Assembly: GCF_002261225.1 (NCBI RefSeq)
Contig: NZ_NEVM01000001.1
Location: forward strand, 1,426,001-1,490,000
Length of the DNA: 64,000 nucleotides
From: Bordetella genomosp. 10
Lineage (GTDB): Bacteria > Pseudomonadota > Gammaproteobacteria > Burkholderiales > Burkholderiaceae_B
Reading direction: 5' to 3'
The notes beneath the pieces are model-generated. The model worked only from the letters and a program-made list of their open reading frames with translations, ran no database searches and had not been told where the DNA came from. This document shows, piece after piece, positions 8,393 to 16,035 of the stretch (positions are counted from its first letter, which is position 1; each line of letters opens with the position of its first letter). Made by a program: the position numbers and the translations under genes.

Positions 8393-9583
8393 ATGTGCTT
8401 CGATACCATGACCCGGCGCGATATGTTGAAGTTGTCCGCGCTGTTCTCCGCGGGCGGCGCCTTGCCGCTGCTCACGGCGCTGCAGGCGCGCGCGCAAAGC
8501 GAGCCCGACGCGCCGGTGCGCATCGGCTACCTGCCCATCACCGACGCGACCCCGCTGCTGGTCGCGCACAACAACGGCTATTTCGAGCAGGCGGGCCTCA
8601 AGGCCGAGAAGCCGACGCTGCTGCGGAGCTGGGCGCAGGTGATCGAGGCGTTCATTTCGGGGCAGGTCAACGTGGTGCACTTGCTCTCGCCCATGACGCT
8701 CTGGGCGCGCTACGGCAGCCAGGTTCCGGCCAAGGTCGTGGCATGGAACCATATCGGCGGGTCGGCGCTGACCGTCCAGCCCGAAGTCAACGACGTCGCC
8801 GATCTGGCGGGCAAGACGGTGGCGATTCCGTTCTGGCACTCCATCCACAACGTCGTGCTCCAGTACCTGCTGCGCGAGAACGGCCTGACGGCGGTTGTGC
8901 GCAAGGGCGGCGGGGTCGGCCCGAAGGAAGTCAACCTGGTCGTGATGGCGCCGTCGGACATGCCGCCGGCGCTGGCGCAGAAGCAGATCGCCGGCTATAT
9001 CGTGGCCGAGCCCTTCAACGCGGTGGCCGAGACCATGGGCATCGGCAAGGTGTTGCGTTTCACCGGCGACGTCTGGCGCGACCATGCCTGTTGCGTGGTG
9101 TTCATGCATGAGCGCGATCTGCAGGAGCGCCCGGTCTGGTCGCAAGGGGTGGTGAGCGCCATCGTCAAGGCCCAGGCCTGGATCCGGACGCATCGCGCCG
9201 AAACCGCGCAGTTGCTCTCCAAGGAAGGCGCCAACCGCTACACCCCGCATACCCTGGCCGCGCTGGACAAGGTGCTGGCGCCGCCCGCCTCCGACGAACA
9301 GTCCTATCTCGCCACGCGCGCCATCCGCCATCCGCAATGGGCGGAAAAGCGCATCGACTTCCAGCCCTATCCGTTTGCCAGCTATACCGAGGAACTGGTG
9401 CGGCGCCTGCAGGGCACGCTCATCGAAGGCGAGCATGGTTTCCTCGCCAGCCTCGATCCGGCCAAGGCGGCGCGGGACCTGGTCGACGATCGCTACGTGC
9501 GGCGCGCCATCGAGGAGAACGGCGGCGCGGCAGGCTTCGGGCTGCCGGCTTCGTACGAACGCAGCGAGGCCGTGCAGGCATGA
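8393..9583 (+). CDS. ABC transporter substrate-binding protein, NrtA/CmpA-like
   Basis: This 396-aa binding protein begins with a twin-arginine-type signal ('MTRRDMLKLSALFSAGGAL', ending near QARAQ). The mature domain 'VRIGYLPITDATPLLVAHNN' followed by 'GQVNVVHLLSPMTLWARYG' is characteristic of the NrtA/CmpA-like branch, which is longer than SsuA. Tat export would mean folding in the cytoplasm, perhaps around a cofactor or ligand. GGAAAG lies upstream of the ATG at 8393; ATG 8408 would give a shorter n-region and is also possible. The transported anion is not determinable; an organosulfur compound is favoured by context. Confidence 0.88.
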   Translation: MCFDTMTRRDMLKLSALFSAGGALPLLTALQARAQSEPDAPVRIGYLPITDATPLLVAHNNGYFEQAGLKAEKPTLLRSWAQVIEAFISGQVNVVHLLSPMTLWARYGSQVPAKVVAWNHIGGSALTVQPEVNDVADLAGKTVAIPFWHSIHNVVLQYLLRENGLTAVVRKGGGVGPKEVNLVVMAPSDMPPALAQKQIAGYIVAEPFNAVAETMGIGKVLRFTGDVWRDHACCVVFMHERDLQERPVWSQGVVSAIVKAQAWIRTHRAETAQLLSKEGANRYTPHTLAALDKVLAPPASDEQSYLATRAIRHPQWAEKRIDFQPYPFASYTEELVRRLQGTLIEGEHGFLASLDPAKAARDLVDDRYVRRAIEENGGAAGFGLPASYERSEAVQA

Positions 9584-10356
9584 CCTCCTCCCGTTTCGGC
9601 CGTCCGTTGAGCGGCCCGGCCCGCGCCGCGTGGGGGGCGGCCGGCTTGTTGGCGATCCTGCTGGCCTGGTGGCTCGGCACCGAGGTCCTGACGCCGAGCG
9701 CCAGCCTCGGCCGGCGTTTCGGTCCGAGCGCGAGCTTTGCCAGCCTGGGGCATCTGCTGCTGTCCTCGGACTTGCCCTGGCATGTCCTGGTCAGCCTGCG
9801 GCGCGTGCTGGTCGGCCTGGGACTGGCGTTGCTGATCGGCGTTCCGCTGGGGCTCGCGGTGGGCAGCCTGCAACGCGTCGAGGCGGCGCTTTCGCCCGCC
9901 ATGCAGTTCCTGCGCATGATCTCGCCCTTGTCGTGGATGCCGATCGCCGTGATGCTGTTCGGCGTGGGCGACGATCCCGTGTACTTCCTGCTGACTTTCG
10001 CGGCCGTCTGGCCCATCCTGCTGAATACGGCGGCGGGGGTTCAGCAACTGGATCCGCGCTGGCTGCAGTTGGCGCGCAGCGTCGCCGCGACGCGCCGTGA
10101 AGTGCTGTTCACCGTCGTGCTTCCCGGCGTGTTGGGCAATGTGCTGACCGGGGTGCGCCTGGCCATCGGCATCCTGTGGATCGTGCTGGTGCCTTGCGAA
10201 ATGCTGGGCGTTTCGGCCGGCATGGGCTACTTCATCCTCGATACGCGGGACCGGCTTGCGTACTCGGAACTGATGGCCATGGTCTTGCTGATCGGCCTGC
10301 TGGGCTTTCTCCTGGACGCGGCGGCGCGTTCGCTATACCGCTTGTGGAGGGGCTGA
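9580..10356 (+). CDS. ABC transporter permease, nitrate/sulfonate/taurine family
   Basis: This 258-aa integral membrane protein has about six hydrophobic helices. The permease signature is 'QLARSVAATRREVLFTVVLP', with 'FLRMISPLSWMPIAVMLFG' in the preceding helix region. It completes the second ABC importer of the cluster. The ATG overlaps the binding-protein stop (ATGA), so the flavoprotein, ATPase, binding protein and permease form one coupled operon. Confidence 0.9.
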   Translation: MTSSRFGRPLSGPARAAWGAAGLLAILLAWWLGTEVLTPSASLGRRFGPSASFASLGHLLLSSDLPWHVLVSLRRVLVGLGLALLIGVPLGLAVGSLQRVEAALSPAMQFLRMISPLSWMPIAVMLFGVGDDPVYFLLTFAAVWPILLNTAAGVQQLDPRWLQLARSVAATRREVLFTVVLPGVLGNVLTGVRLAIGILWIVLVPCEMLGVSAGMGYFILDTRDRLAYSELMAMVLLIGLLGFLLDAAARSLYRLWRG

Positions 10357-10414
10357 GGCGGCGCCGGCGCGTTGCCTGCCGCGCCGTCGCCACTCCTACT
10401 TACAGGGCCTTCGC

Positions 10415-11464
10415 TTACGGCGCCGGGTTCGGCCAGCGCGTGTGGATGGCGTCGACGGCCTTCAGCAGGTCGGCATCGAAGGGCACGTCCACGCTTTCGA
10501 TGTTTTCCTTCAACTGGTCGAGATTGGTGGCGCCGATCAGGTTGCTGGTGGTGAAAGGCCGCGTGTTGATGAAGGCCAGGGCCAACTGGGTCGGCGTCAG
10601 GCCGCGTTCGCGCGCCAGCTTGCAGTATTCGACCGTGGCGGCTTCCGCCTGGGGATTGCTGTAGCGCGTGAAGCGGGTGAACAGCGAGAGGCGGGCGCCC
10701 TCGGGCCGCGCGCCGTCCAGGTACTTGCCGGTCAGCATCCCCATGGCCAGCGGCGAATACGCCAGCAGGCCCACGCCTTCGTGATGGCTGAATTCGGACA
10801 GGCCGTTTTCATACTGGCGGTTGAGCAGGTTGTAGGGATTCTGGATGGACACGACGCGCGGCAGCTTGTCCCGTTCCGCATGCTTGAGGAACTGCGCCAC
10901 GCCCCATGGCGTTTCGTTGGACACGCCGACGTGGCGGACCTTGCCCTGCTTGACGAAGTCCTGCAGCACCTCCAGCGTTTCGGCGATGGGCACGGTGTGC
11001 TCGTCTTCGACCCAGGGGTAGTAGGGCACGCCGAAGGTGTTGGTGGTGCGGTCCGGCCAGTGCAGTTGATAGAGGTCCAGATAGTCCGTCTGCAGGCGCT
11101 TGAGGCTGGCGTCCAGCGCGGCGGTGAGATTCTTGCGGTCGAAGAAGGTCTTGCCGTCGCGGATGTGGCCGGGACGCTTGGGGTCGCGCGCCGGGCCGGC
11201 GCACTTGCTGGCGAGAACGATGTCCTGGCGGCGGCCGGTGCGCGCCAGCCAGGTGCCGATATGGCTCTCGGTGCGGCCTTGGGTTTCCGCCTTGGGCGGC
11301 ACCGGGTACATCTCGGCGGTGTCGACCAGGTTCACGCCGTGCGCCAGGGCGTAGTCCAGTTGTTCGTGCGCTTCGGCCTCGGAATTCTGCTGGCCCCAGG
11401 TCATGGTGCCCAGGCCGATCAGGCTGACGTTCAAATCGGTATCGCCGAGTTTGCGGTATTTCAA
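10415..11464 (-). CDS. NADP(H)-dependent aldo/keto reductase, Tas/YgdS type
   Basis: This 349-aa TIM-barrel oxidoreductase begins with 'LKYRKLGDTDLNVSLIGLG', and the catalytic region includes 'VDTAEMYPVPP' (Asp and Tyr of the AKR tetrad). 'AYSPLAMGMLTGKYLDGARP' and the C-terminal 'LIGATNLDQLKENIESVD' match the Tas branch of aldo/keto reductases. The start is a TTG at 11464, preceded by GGAG with a spacing of about 8. No ATG is near, and the long upstream extension does not look like protein of this family. It is monocistronic and its physiological carbonyl substrate is unknown. Confidence 0.88.
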   Translation of the reverse strand: MKYRKLGDTDLNVSLIGLGTMTWGQQNSEAEAHEQLDYALAHGVNLVDTAEMYPVPPKAETQGRTESHIGTWLARTGRRQDIVLASKCAGPARDPKRPGHIRDGKTFFDRKNLTAALDASLKRLQTDYLDLYQLHWPDRTTNTFGVPYYPWVEDEHTVPIAETLEVLQDFVKQGKVRHVGVSNETPWGVAQFLKHAERDKLPRVVSIQNPYNLLNRQYENGLSEFSHHEGVGLLAYSPLAMGMLTGKYLDGARPEGARLSLFTRFTRYSNPQAEAATVEYCKLARERGLTPTQLALAFINTRPFTTSNLIGATNLDQLKENIESVDVPFDADLLKAVDAIHTRWPNPAP

Positions 11465-11665
11465 GGAAGTGCTCCGGGGATGGGAGATAGGGGGCGCGGC
11501 GCGCGCGCCCGCGCAGTGAGGAGGAGAACGGGCAGGGCGCATCCGGGGAGCGCCTGGCCGCACACAGGAGCCGATCTTACTCCCCGCCTCCCGCCGCCCG
11601 CCATCATGGCGCACGGGACGTAAGGCTTTAAGCGCGGCGCAAGGCCGGCGCCGGCGCCGCCTTCT

Positions 11666-12403
11666 TCAGGCGCTCTGCTCGGGCGCGGGATAGCTGCCGC
11701 CCAGCGCCTCCGTCAACGCGCGCGCGGCCTGCTTGACCGGCACTTGATAACCCGCGTCGAAGCGTTCCGCCGGCATGGTCAGGGTGATGGAGCCGACGAA
11801 TTCGCCGTCGGCGCCGAACACGGGCGCCGCGATGCCGGCCAGCTCGGGCAGTCGGTCGCCCACCAGCACCACCACCTGCTCGCGGCGGATGCGCGCATGG
11901 ATGTCTTCCGTGCCGCCGCCGTAGGCGCCGAGGATGCGTCCGCCCGCGCCCCGGTCCAGCGGCAGCAGGTCGCCGGCGCGCGTGTGGTCGCGCACCGGCC
12001 GCGGGGAATCGACCCGATGCAGGCACAGGCGACGGTCGCCCTGGCGCACGTGCAGGGCGGCGCTTTCCTGCGTCAGCGCGACCAATTGGCGCAGGGCGGG
12101 CATCACCACCGACGCCAGCGAGAACGATGACGCATAGACCTGGTGCAGGCGCGCCACGCCGGGCCCCAGGGTATAGCGCCCGTCCGGCCGCCGCCGCACC
12201 AGATGCGCGTGTTCGAGCGACGCCATCATGCGCAGCACGGTGCTCTTGTGCAGCCGCGTGTGCTCGGCCAGTTCGGCCAGGTCGGGTTGCGGCAGCGAGG
12301 CCGAGAACGCATTCAGCAGGGACAGGGCGCGGTCGACGGCGGCCACGCCGCCGGCGGCGGCATTCTCGTCGGCGAGAGAGGGGACGGCGGATTTTCGGGG
12401 CAT
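11666..12403 (-). CDS. IclR-family transcriptional regulator
   Basis: This 245-aa regulator has an N-terminal winged helix-turn-helix ('VDRALSLLNAFSAS', 'DLAELAEHTRLHKSTVLRMM'). A C-terminal IclR effector domain contains 'DHTRAGDLLPLDRGAGGRIL' and 'GIAAPVFGADGEFVGSITLT'. It is divergent from the Bug / CoA-transferase / lyase operon and is the likely local regulator. The ATG at 12403 has GGAG about 10 bp upstream; a longer in-frame start at 12496 is less likely. A strong palindrome lies in the intergenic region. The effector is probably the carboxylate handled by the operon (inference). Confidence 0.9.
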   Translation of the reverse strand: MPRKSAVPSLADENAAAGGVAAVDRALSLLNAFSASLPQPDLAELAEHTRLHKSTVLRMMASLEHAHLVRRRPDGRYTLGPGVARLHQVYASSFSLASVVMPALRQLVALTQESAALHVRQGDRRLCLHRVDSPRPVRDHTRAGDLLPLDRGAGGRILGAYGGGTEDIHARIRREQVVVLVGDRLPELAGIAAPVFGADGEFVGSITLTMPAERFDAGYQVPVKQAARALTEALGGSYPAPEQSA

Positions 12404-12483
12404 GGGTGTAGGGCTCCATTGCGTATTCCCGGGCCCGGCAACGGACGCCGGCAGGCAGCGACGGTAGGGCGGGACGGCGTGGC

Positions 12484-12535
12484 TTGACAGCGGCATGCCG
12501 CGCCAGCCATCATAGATAGAACGATATTCTATCTA
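12484..12535 (+). promoter_or_regulatory. TTGACA -35-like box and 23-bp palindromic operator (12513-12535)
   Basis: A perfect inverted repeat, TAGATAGAA - CGATA - TTCTATCTA, occupies 12513-12535 between the IclR gene and the Bug operon. A TTGACA hexamer sits at 12484-12489, about 24 bp before the palindrome, so the palindrome would overlap the -10 / start-site region of a rightward promoter. The AT-rich dyad stands out from the GC-rich surroundings. IclR-type proteins bind such short dyads, but the pairing of regulator and site is inferred from position. Confidence 0.6.
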
Positions 12536-12641
12536 ATGAAATCAACCGGAACAAGGCTGAAGCCGGCATCCCAGCGCCGGCATTCCACCGCCAACGCGTT
12601 TCTTCATCCCGCTTCATCCAGACCACACTCCAGGAGACAAC

Positions 12642-13628
12642 ATGGATCATCAACGCCGAGTTCTGCTCGCCGGCATGGCTGCCGCCGCCGCCGGTTTCAC
12701 GCTGCCAAGCCTGGCGCGCGCGGATACGAAGTACCCGTCCGGCCCCATCACCATGATCGTGCCCTTCCCGCCGGGCGGCGGCACGGACGCCGCCTCGCGG
12801 CTGATCGCGCAGTTCATGGGCCAGTCGACGGGCTGGAACATCGTGGTGGAAAACCGGGCGGGCGCCGGCGGCAACATCGGTTTGGGGCTGCTCTCGCGCG
12901 CCAAGCCGGACGGCTTGACGATAGGCATGGGGCAGACGTCCAACCTGGCCATCAATCCTTCGCTGTATCCCAAGATGCCCTATGACTCGCTCAAGGACTT
13001 CGTGCCCATCGTGCTGGTCGCCGGGCAGCCCGTGGTGCTGGTGGTGAGCGCGACCAGCCGGTACAAGACGCTGGCCGACGTGGTGACGGCGGCCAAGGCC
13101 AAGCCGGAGGCCATCACCATGGCGTCGGCCGGCATCGGCACCGTCGGCCACCTGGCCGGCGCCATGTTCATGCAGGCGGCGGGCGTCAAGTTCCTGCACG
13201 TGCCGCATCCCGGCGCGGCCAACGCCGTGTCCAACATGATCGGCGGCCAGGTCGACATCTATTTCGCGACGCCCGCCACCGTGCTGCCGCTGATCTCCAG
13301 CGGCAAGCTGCGTCCGCTGGCGGTGACGTCCAAGGATCGCCTGAAGGCCTTGCCCGATACGCCCGCCATCGCCGAACAGGGCTATGCCGATTTCGACGCG
13401 CGCGACTGGAAGGGCCTGGTGGCGCCGGCCGGCACGCCCGGCGACGTCGTGCGGCAGATCAACACGGTGGTCAACGAGGCCCTGAAGAAGCCGCTGACCA
13501 TCGAGCGCTTCGCCGCGGAAGGCAGCACGCCGATCGGCGGCACGCCCGAAGACTTCGCCACCTTCCTGAAGTCGGAATACAAGCGCTGGGGCGACACGGT
13601 GCGCGCCTCGGGCGCCAAGATGGAATAA
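12642..13628 (+). CDS. Bug-family periplasmic binding protein
   Basis: This 328-aa protein has a signal peptide ('RRVLLAGMAAAAAGFTLPSL', ending ARA|D), giving 'KYPSGPITMIVPFPPGGGTD' at the mature end. 'VVENRAGAGGNIGLGLLSRA', 'FLHVPHPGAANAVSNMIGGQ' and 'LVAPAGTPGDVV' are Bug signatures. GGAG is 5 bp upstream of the ATG at 12642. It heads an operon with a CoA transferase and a citryl-CoA-lyase-like enzyme, so the ligand may be a citrate- or citramalate-like carboxylate. Bordetella has a known citrate-responsive Bug protein, BctC; whether this is related is not tested. Confidence 0.9.
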   Translation: MDHQRRVLLAGMAAAAAGFTLPSLARADTKYPSGPITMIVPFPPGGGTDAASRLIAQFMGQSTGWNIVVENRAGAGGNIGLGLLSRAKPDGLTIGMGQTSNLAINPSLYPKMPYDSLKDFVPIVLVAGQPVVLVVSATSRYKTLADVVTAAKAKPEAITMASAGIGTVGHLAGAMFMQAAGVKFLHVPHPGAANAVSNMIGGQVDIYFATPATVLPLISSGKLRPLAVTSKDRLKALPDTPAIAEQGYADFDARDWKGLVAPAGTPGDVVRQINTVVNEALKKPLTIERFAAEGSTPIGGTPEDFATFLKSEYKRWGDTVRASGAKME

Positions 13629-13717
13629 ACCCCGTGGAATAAACCCCGACGCGGGTCGCGGCGGCCGGCCAGGTGGCCAGGCGCCGCGCTCCGCGTGTCT
13701 CCCAAGAGGAATCATTC

Positions 13718-14917
13718 ATGTCCAAGCCGTTGCACGGCATCCGCGTGCTCGACCTCACCAACGTGCTGGCGGGGCCGTTCTGCTGCCACCAACTGGCGCA
13801 CATGGGCGCCGACGTGATCAAGGTGGAAACGCCCGGGACCGGCGACCTGGCGCGCCAACTGGGCGCCGACGCCGACCTGAACCGCGGCCTGATGGGCGTC
13901 TCCTTCCTGGCGCAGAACGCCGGCAAGCGCTCGATCACCGTGAACCTGAAGCATGCGCGCGGCAAGGAAGTCTTCCTGCGCCTCGTGGCCCAGGCCGACG
14001 TGGTGGTGGAAAACTTCCGCCCGGGCGTGATGGACCGCCTGGGCGTGGGCTTCGAGGTGCTGCGCCAGCACCAGCCGCGCCTCGTGTATTGCGCGATTTC
14101 CGGTTTCGGCCAACAGGGGCCGCTGCGCGACTACCCGGCCTATGACCAGATCGTGCAGGGCATGTCCGGCGTCATGAGCATTACCGGCGCGCCGGACACC
14201 GCGCCTTACCGCGTCGGCTATCCCATCGCCGACACCGTCGGCGGCATGACGGCGGCCTTCGCGGTGGCGGCGGCCCTGGCGGAGCGGGACCGCGACAGCG
14301 CGCGCTTCATCGACGTTTCCATGCTGGAAGCCACCATGGCGACCATGGGCTGGGCCGTGTCGAATTACCTGGTGGCCGGCCGCACGCCGGCGCCCATGGG
14401 CAACGACAACGTCACCGCCAGTCCGTCCGGCACCTTCCGCACCGGCGACGGCCTGCTCAATATCGCGGCCAACAAGCAGGAGCAGTTCGAGGCCCTGTGC
14501 CGGGTGGTGGGACGGGAGGACCTGATCTCGCATCCGGACTACGCCGAGCGCCAGGCGCGCCTGCGCCATCGCGAGGCCCTGACGGCGGAACTGGAGCAGG
14601 CGCTGGCAAGGCAGTCGGCGCTGCAATGGTGGCCCTTGCTGACCCAGGCGGGCGTGCCGACCGGGCCGGTCTACAGCGTCGAGCAGGCCCTGGCCCATCC
14701 GCAGGTCGCCGAACGCGGCATGGTGGCCACCTTCCCGGACGTGCCGGGGGTGGGACGCGACGTGCGCGTGGTGCGCACGGGTTTCAAGCTGGACGGCGCC
14801 ACGCCGTCGGTGGATACGCCGCCGCCGCAATTGGGCCAGCACAACGAGGAATTGCTGCGCGAGCTGGGCTATGACGCCGAGCAGATCCGCGGCCTGAAAG
14901 AGGAGAAAGCAATATGA
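13718..14917 (+). CDS. family III CoA transferase (CaiB/BaiF type)
   Basis: This 399-aa enzyme transfers CoA between carboxylic acids. The family start 'LHGIRVLDLTNVLAGPFCCH' is followed by 'ADVIKVETPGTGDLAR' and 'ENFRPGVMDRLG'. Asp172 in 'YPIADTVGGMTAA' sits where the acyl-forming catalytic Asp of FRC-type transferases is found. AGAGGA lies 7 bp before the ATG at 13718. Its stop overlaps the start of the lyase gene (ATGA), which strongly suggests it activates the acid that the lyase then cleaves. The acid is probably brought in via the Bug protein. Confidence 0.9.
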   Translation: MSKPLHGIRVLDLTNVLAGPFCCHQLAHMGADVIKVETPGTGDLARQLGADADLNRGLMGVSFLAQNAGKRSITVNLKHARGKEVFLRLVAQADVVVENFRPGVMDRLGVGFEVLRQHQPRLVYCAISGFGQQGPLRDYPAYDQIVQGMSGVMSITGAPDTAPYRVGYPIADTVGGMTAAFAVAAALAERDRDSARFIDVSMLEATMATMGWAVSNYLVAGRTPAPMGNDNVTASPSGTFRTGDGLLNIAANKQEQFEALCRVVGREDLISHPDYAERQARLRHREALTAELEQALARQSALQWWPLLTQAGVPTGPVYSVEQALAHPQVAERGMVATFPDVPGVGRDVRVVRTGFKLDGATPSVDTPPPQLGQHNEELLRELGYDAEQIRGLKEEKAI

Positions 14918-15777
14918 GCAGCAGCGAAGCCGGAACCAACAAGGGCGTTGCCCCCGCGGCCGACGACGGCCTGGCCAGCCGCCAGTGGTGGCATACCTCC
15001 ATCATCGACATGAAGCCGGGCGTGATCCGCTACCACGGCTATGCGATCCAGGACCTGATCGGCAACGTCGGTTTCGCCCAGATGGCGTGGCTGATGCTGC
15101 GCGGCGAACTGCCCTCCGAGCGGCAGGGCAAGCTGCTGGAAGCGGCGCTGATGGCCGCGGTCGACCACGGCCCGCAGGCGCCCAGCATCGCCATCGCGCG
15201 CATGGCGGCGACCTGCGGCGTGGGACTGAACAACGCCATGGCCTCGGCCGTCAACGTGCTGGGCGACGTGCACGGCGGCGCCGGCGAGCAGGCGGTCGAG
15301 CTGTACCAGGACGTGGCCGCCCGCATCGACGCCGGCGCCAGCCAGGAAGACGCGGTCCGCGCCGGGCTGGACGCCTTCATCGACGTGCATGGCAAGTTCG
15401 TGTCGGGCTTCGGCCATCGCTTCCATCATCTCGATCCGCGCGCGCCGCGCCTGTTGCAACTGGTGGACGAAGCCGCCGCGGCCGGCGCCGTGCCGGGCCG
15501 CTACGCCGCCATCGCGCGGGGCATCGAGGCGGAACTGGCGGCGCGCAAGGGCAAGGCCATTCCCATGAACATCGACGGCGCGACGGCGGTGATCTATGCG
15601 GAACTGGGCTTTCCCGCGCCGCTCGCCCGTGGCCTGTTCTGCCTCTCGCGCTCGGTCGGCATTCTTGCTCATGCGTGGGAGCAGACCAACCAAGGGGGCA
15701 GGAACAAAGGACCGATACCGCGCCAGTACATTCCGGTTTACGATGGACATCCTCCCCGGGACGTGCCGAAAGCCTGA
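14914..15777 (+). CDS. citryl-CoA lyase / citrate-synthase-like enzyme
   Basis: This 287-aa protein resembles the citrate synthase catalytic fold but is much shorter than a full citrate synthase (~430 aa). Candidate catalytic residues are His120 ('GDVHGGAGEQ'), His168 ('GFGHRFHHLD') and Asp221 ('MNIDGATAV'). The C-terminus has 'WEQTNQGGRNKGPIPRQYIP'. Short members of this family cleave citryl-CoA or (R)-citramalyl-CoA to acetyl-CoA and an oxo-acid. Coupling with the CoA transferase supports an acid -> acid-CoA -> cleavage pathway. Citrate, citramalate and malate-type substrates cannot be told apart here. Confidence 0.82.
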   Translation: MSSSEAGTNKGVAPAADDGLASRQWWHTSIIDMKPGVIRYHGYAIQDLIGNVGFAQMAWLMLRGELPSERQGKLLEAALMAAVDHGPQAPSIAIARMAATCGVGLNNAMASAVNVLGDVHGGAGEQAVELYQDVAARIDAGASQEDAVRAGLDAFIDVHGKFVSGFGHRFHHLDPRAPRLLQLVDEAAAAGAVPGRYAAIARGIEAELAARKGKAIPMNIDGATAVIYAELGFPAPLARGLFCLSRSVGILAHAWEQTNQGGRNKGPIPRQYIPVYDGHPPRDVPKA

Positions 15778-15860
15778 CGGCATGCCGGCGCCCCCGGCGG
15801 GATGTTGGGCGAGAGGTTGGGCGAGCAGCGGTTTCCCCTTCGGTGTTTCCTCGATTTTGA

Positions 15861-15897
15861 AGACCTGTAAGCGGGCGTAGCGCGCGGGGTCTTTTTT
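15861..15897 (+). terminator. candidate intrinsic terminator of the lyase operon
   Basis: AGACC at 15861-15865 pairs with GGTCT at 15888-15892, with a GC-rich interior, and is followed by a run of six T. It is 84 bp after the lyase stop and directly abuts a copy of the dispersed repeat. Confidence 0.5.
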
Positions 15898-15976
15898 GCC
15901 GCCGGGCCGCCCCAAGGCAAAAACGCCCCCTCGGGGGGCAGCAAGCGGCGTCAGCCGCGCGGCGTGGGGGCTTTTT
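15893..15976 (+). repeat. dispersed intergenic repeat, copy A
   Basis: This copy reads GCCGGGCCGCCCCAAGGCAA, then a GCCCCC/GGGGGC stem, AGCAAGCGGCG, a second GC-rich stem, and GTGGGGGCTTTTT at its end. Copies B (21373-21445), C (24215-24305) and D (59448-59526) share the same order of blocks. It lies between the lyase operon and the cytochrome gene. The paired stems and terminal T-run suggest transcript termination or an REP-like element. Confidence 0.7.
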
Positions 15977-16035
15977 AAATCCCCTGTCAGCCCCGCGCCG
16001 GTACAGTCTGGCCACACATTGGTTCGGAGGGCGGG

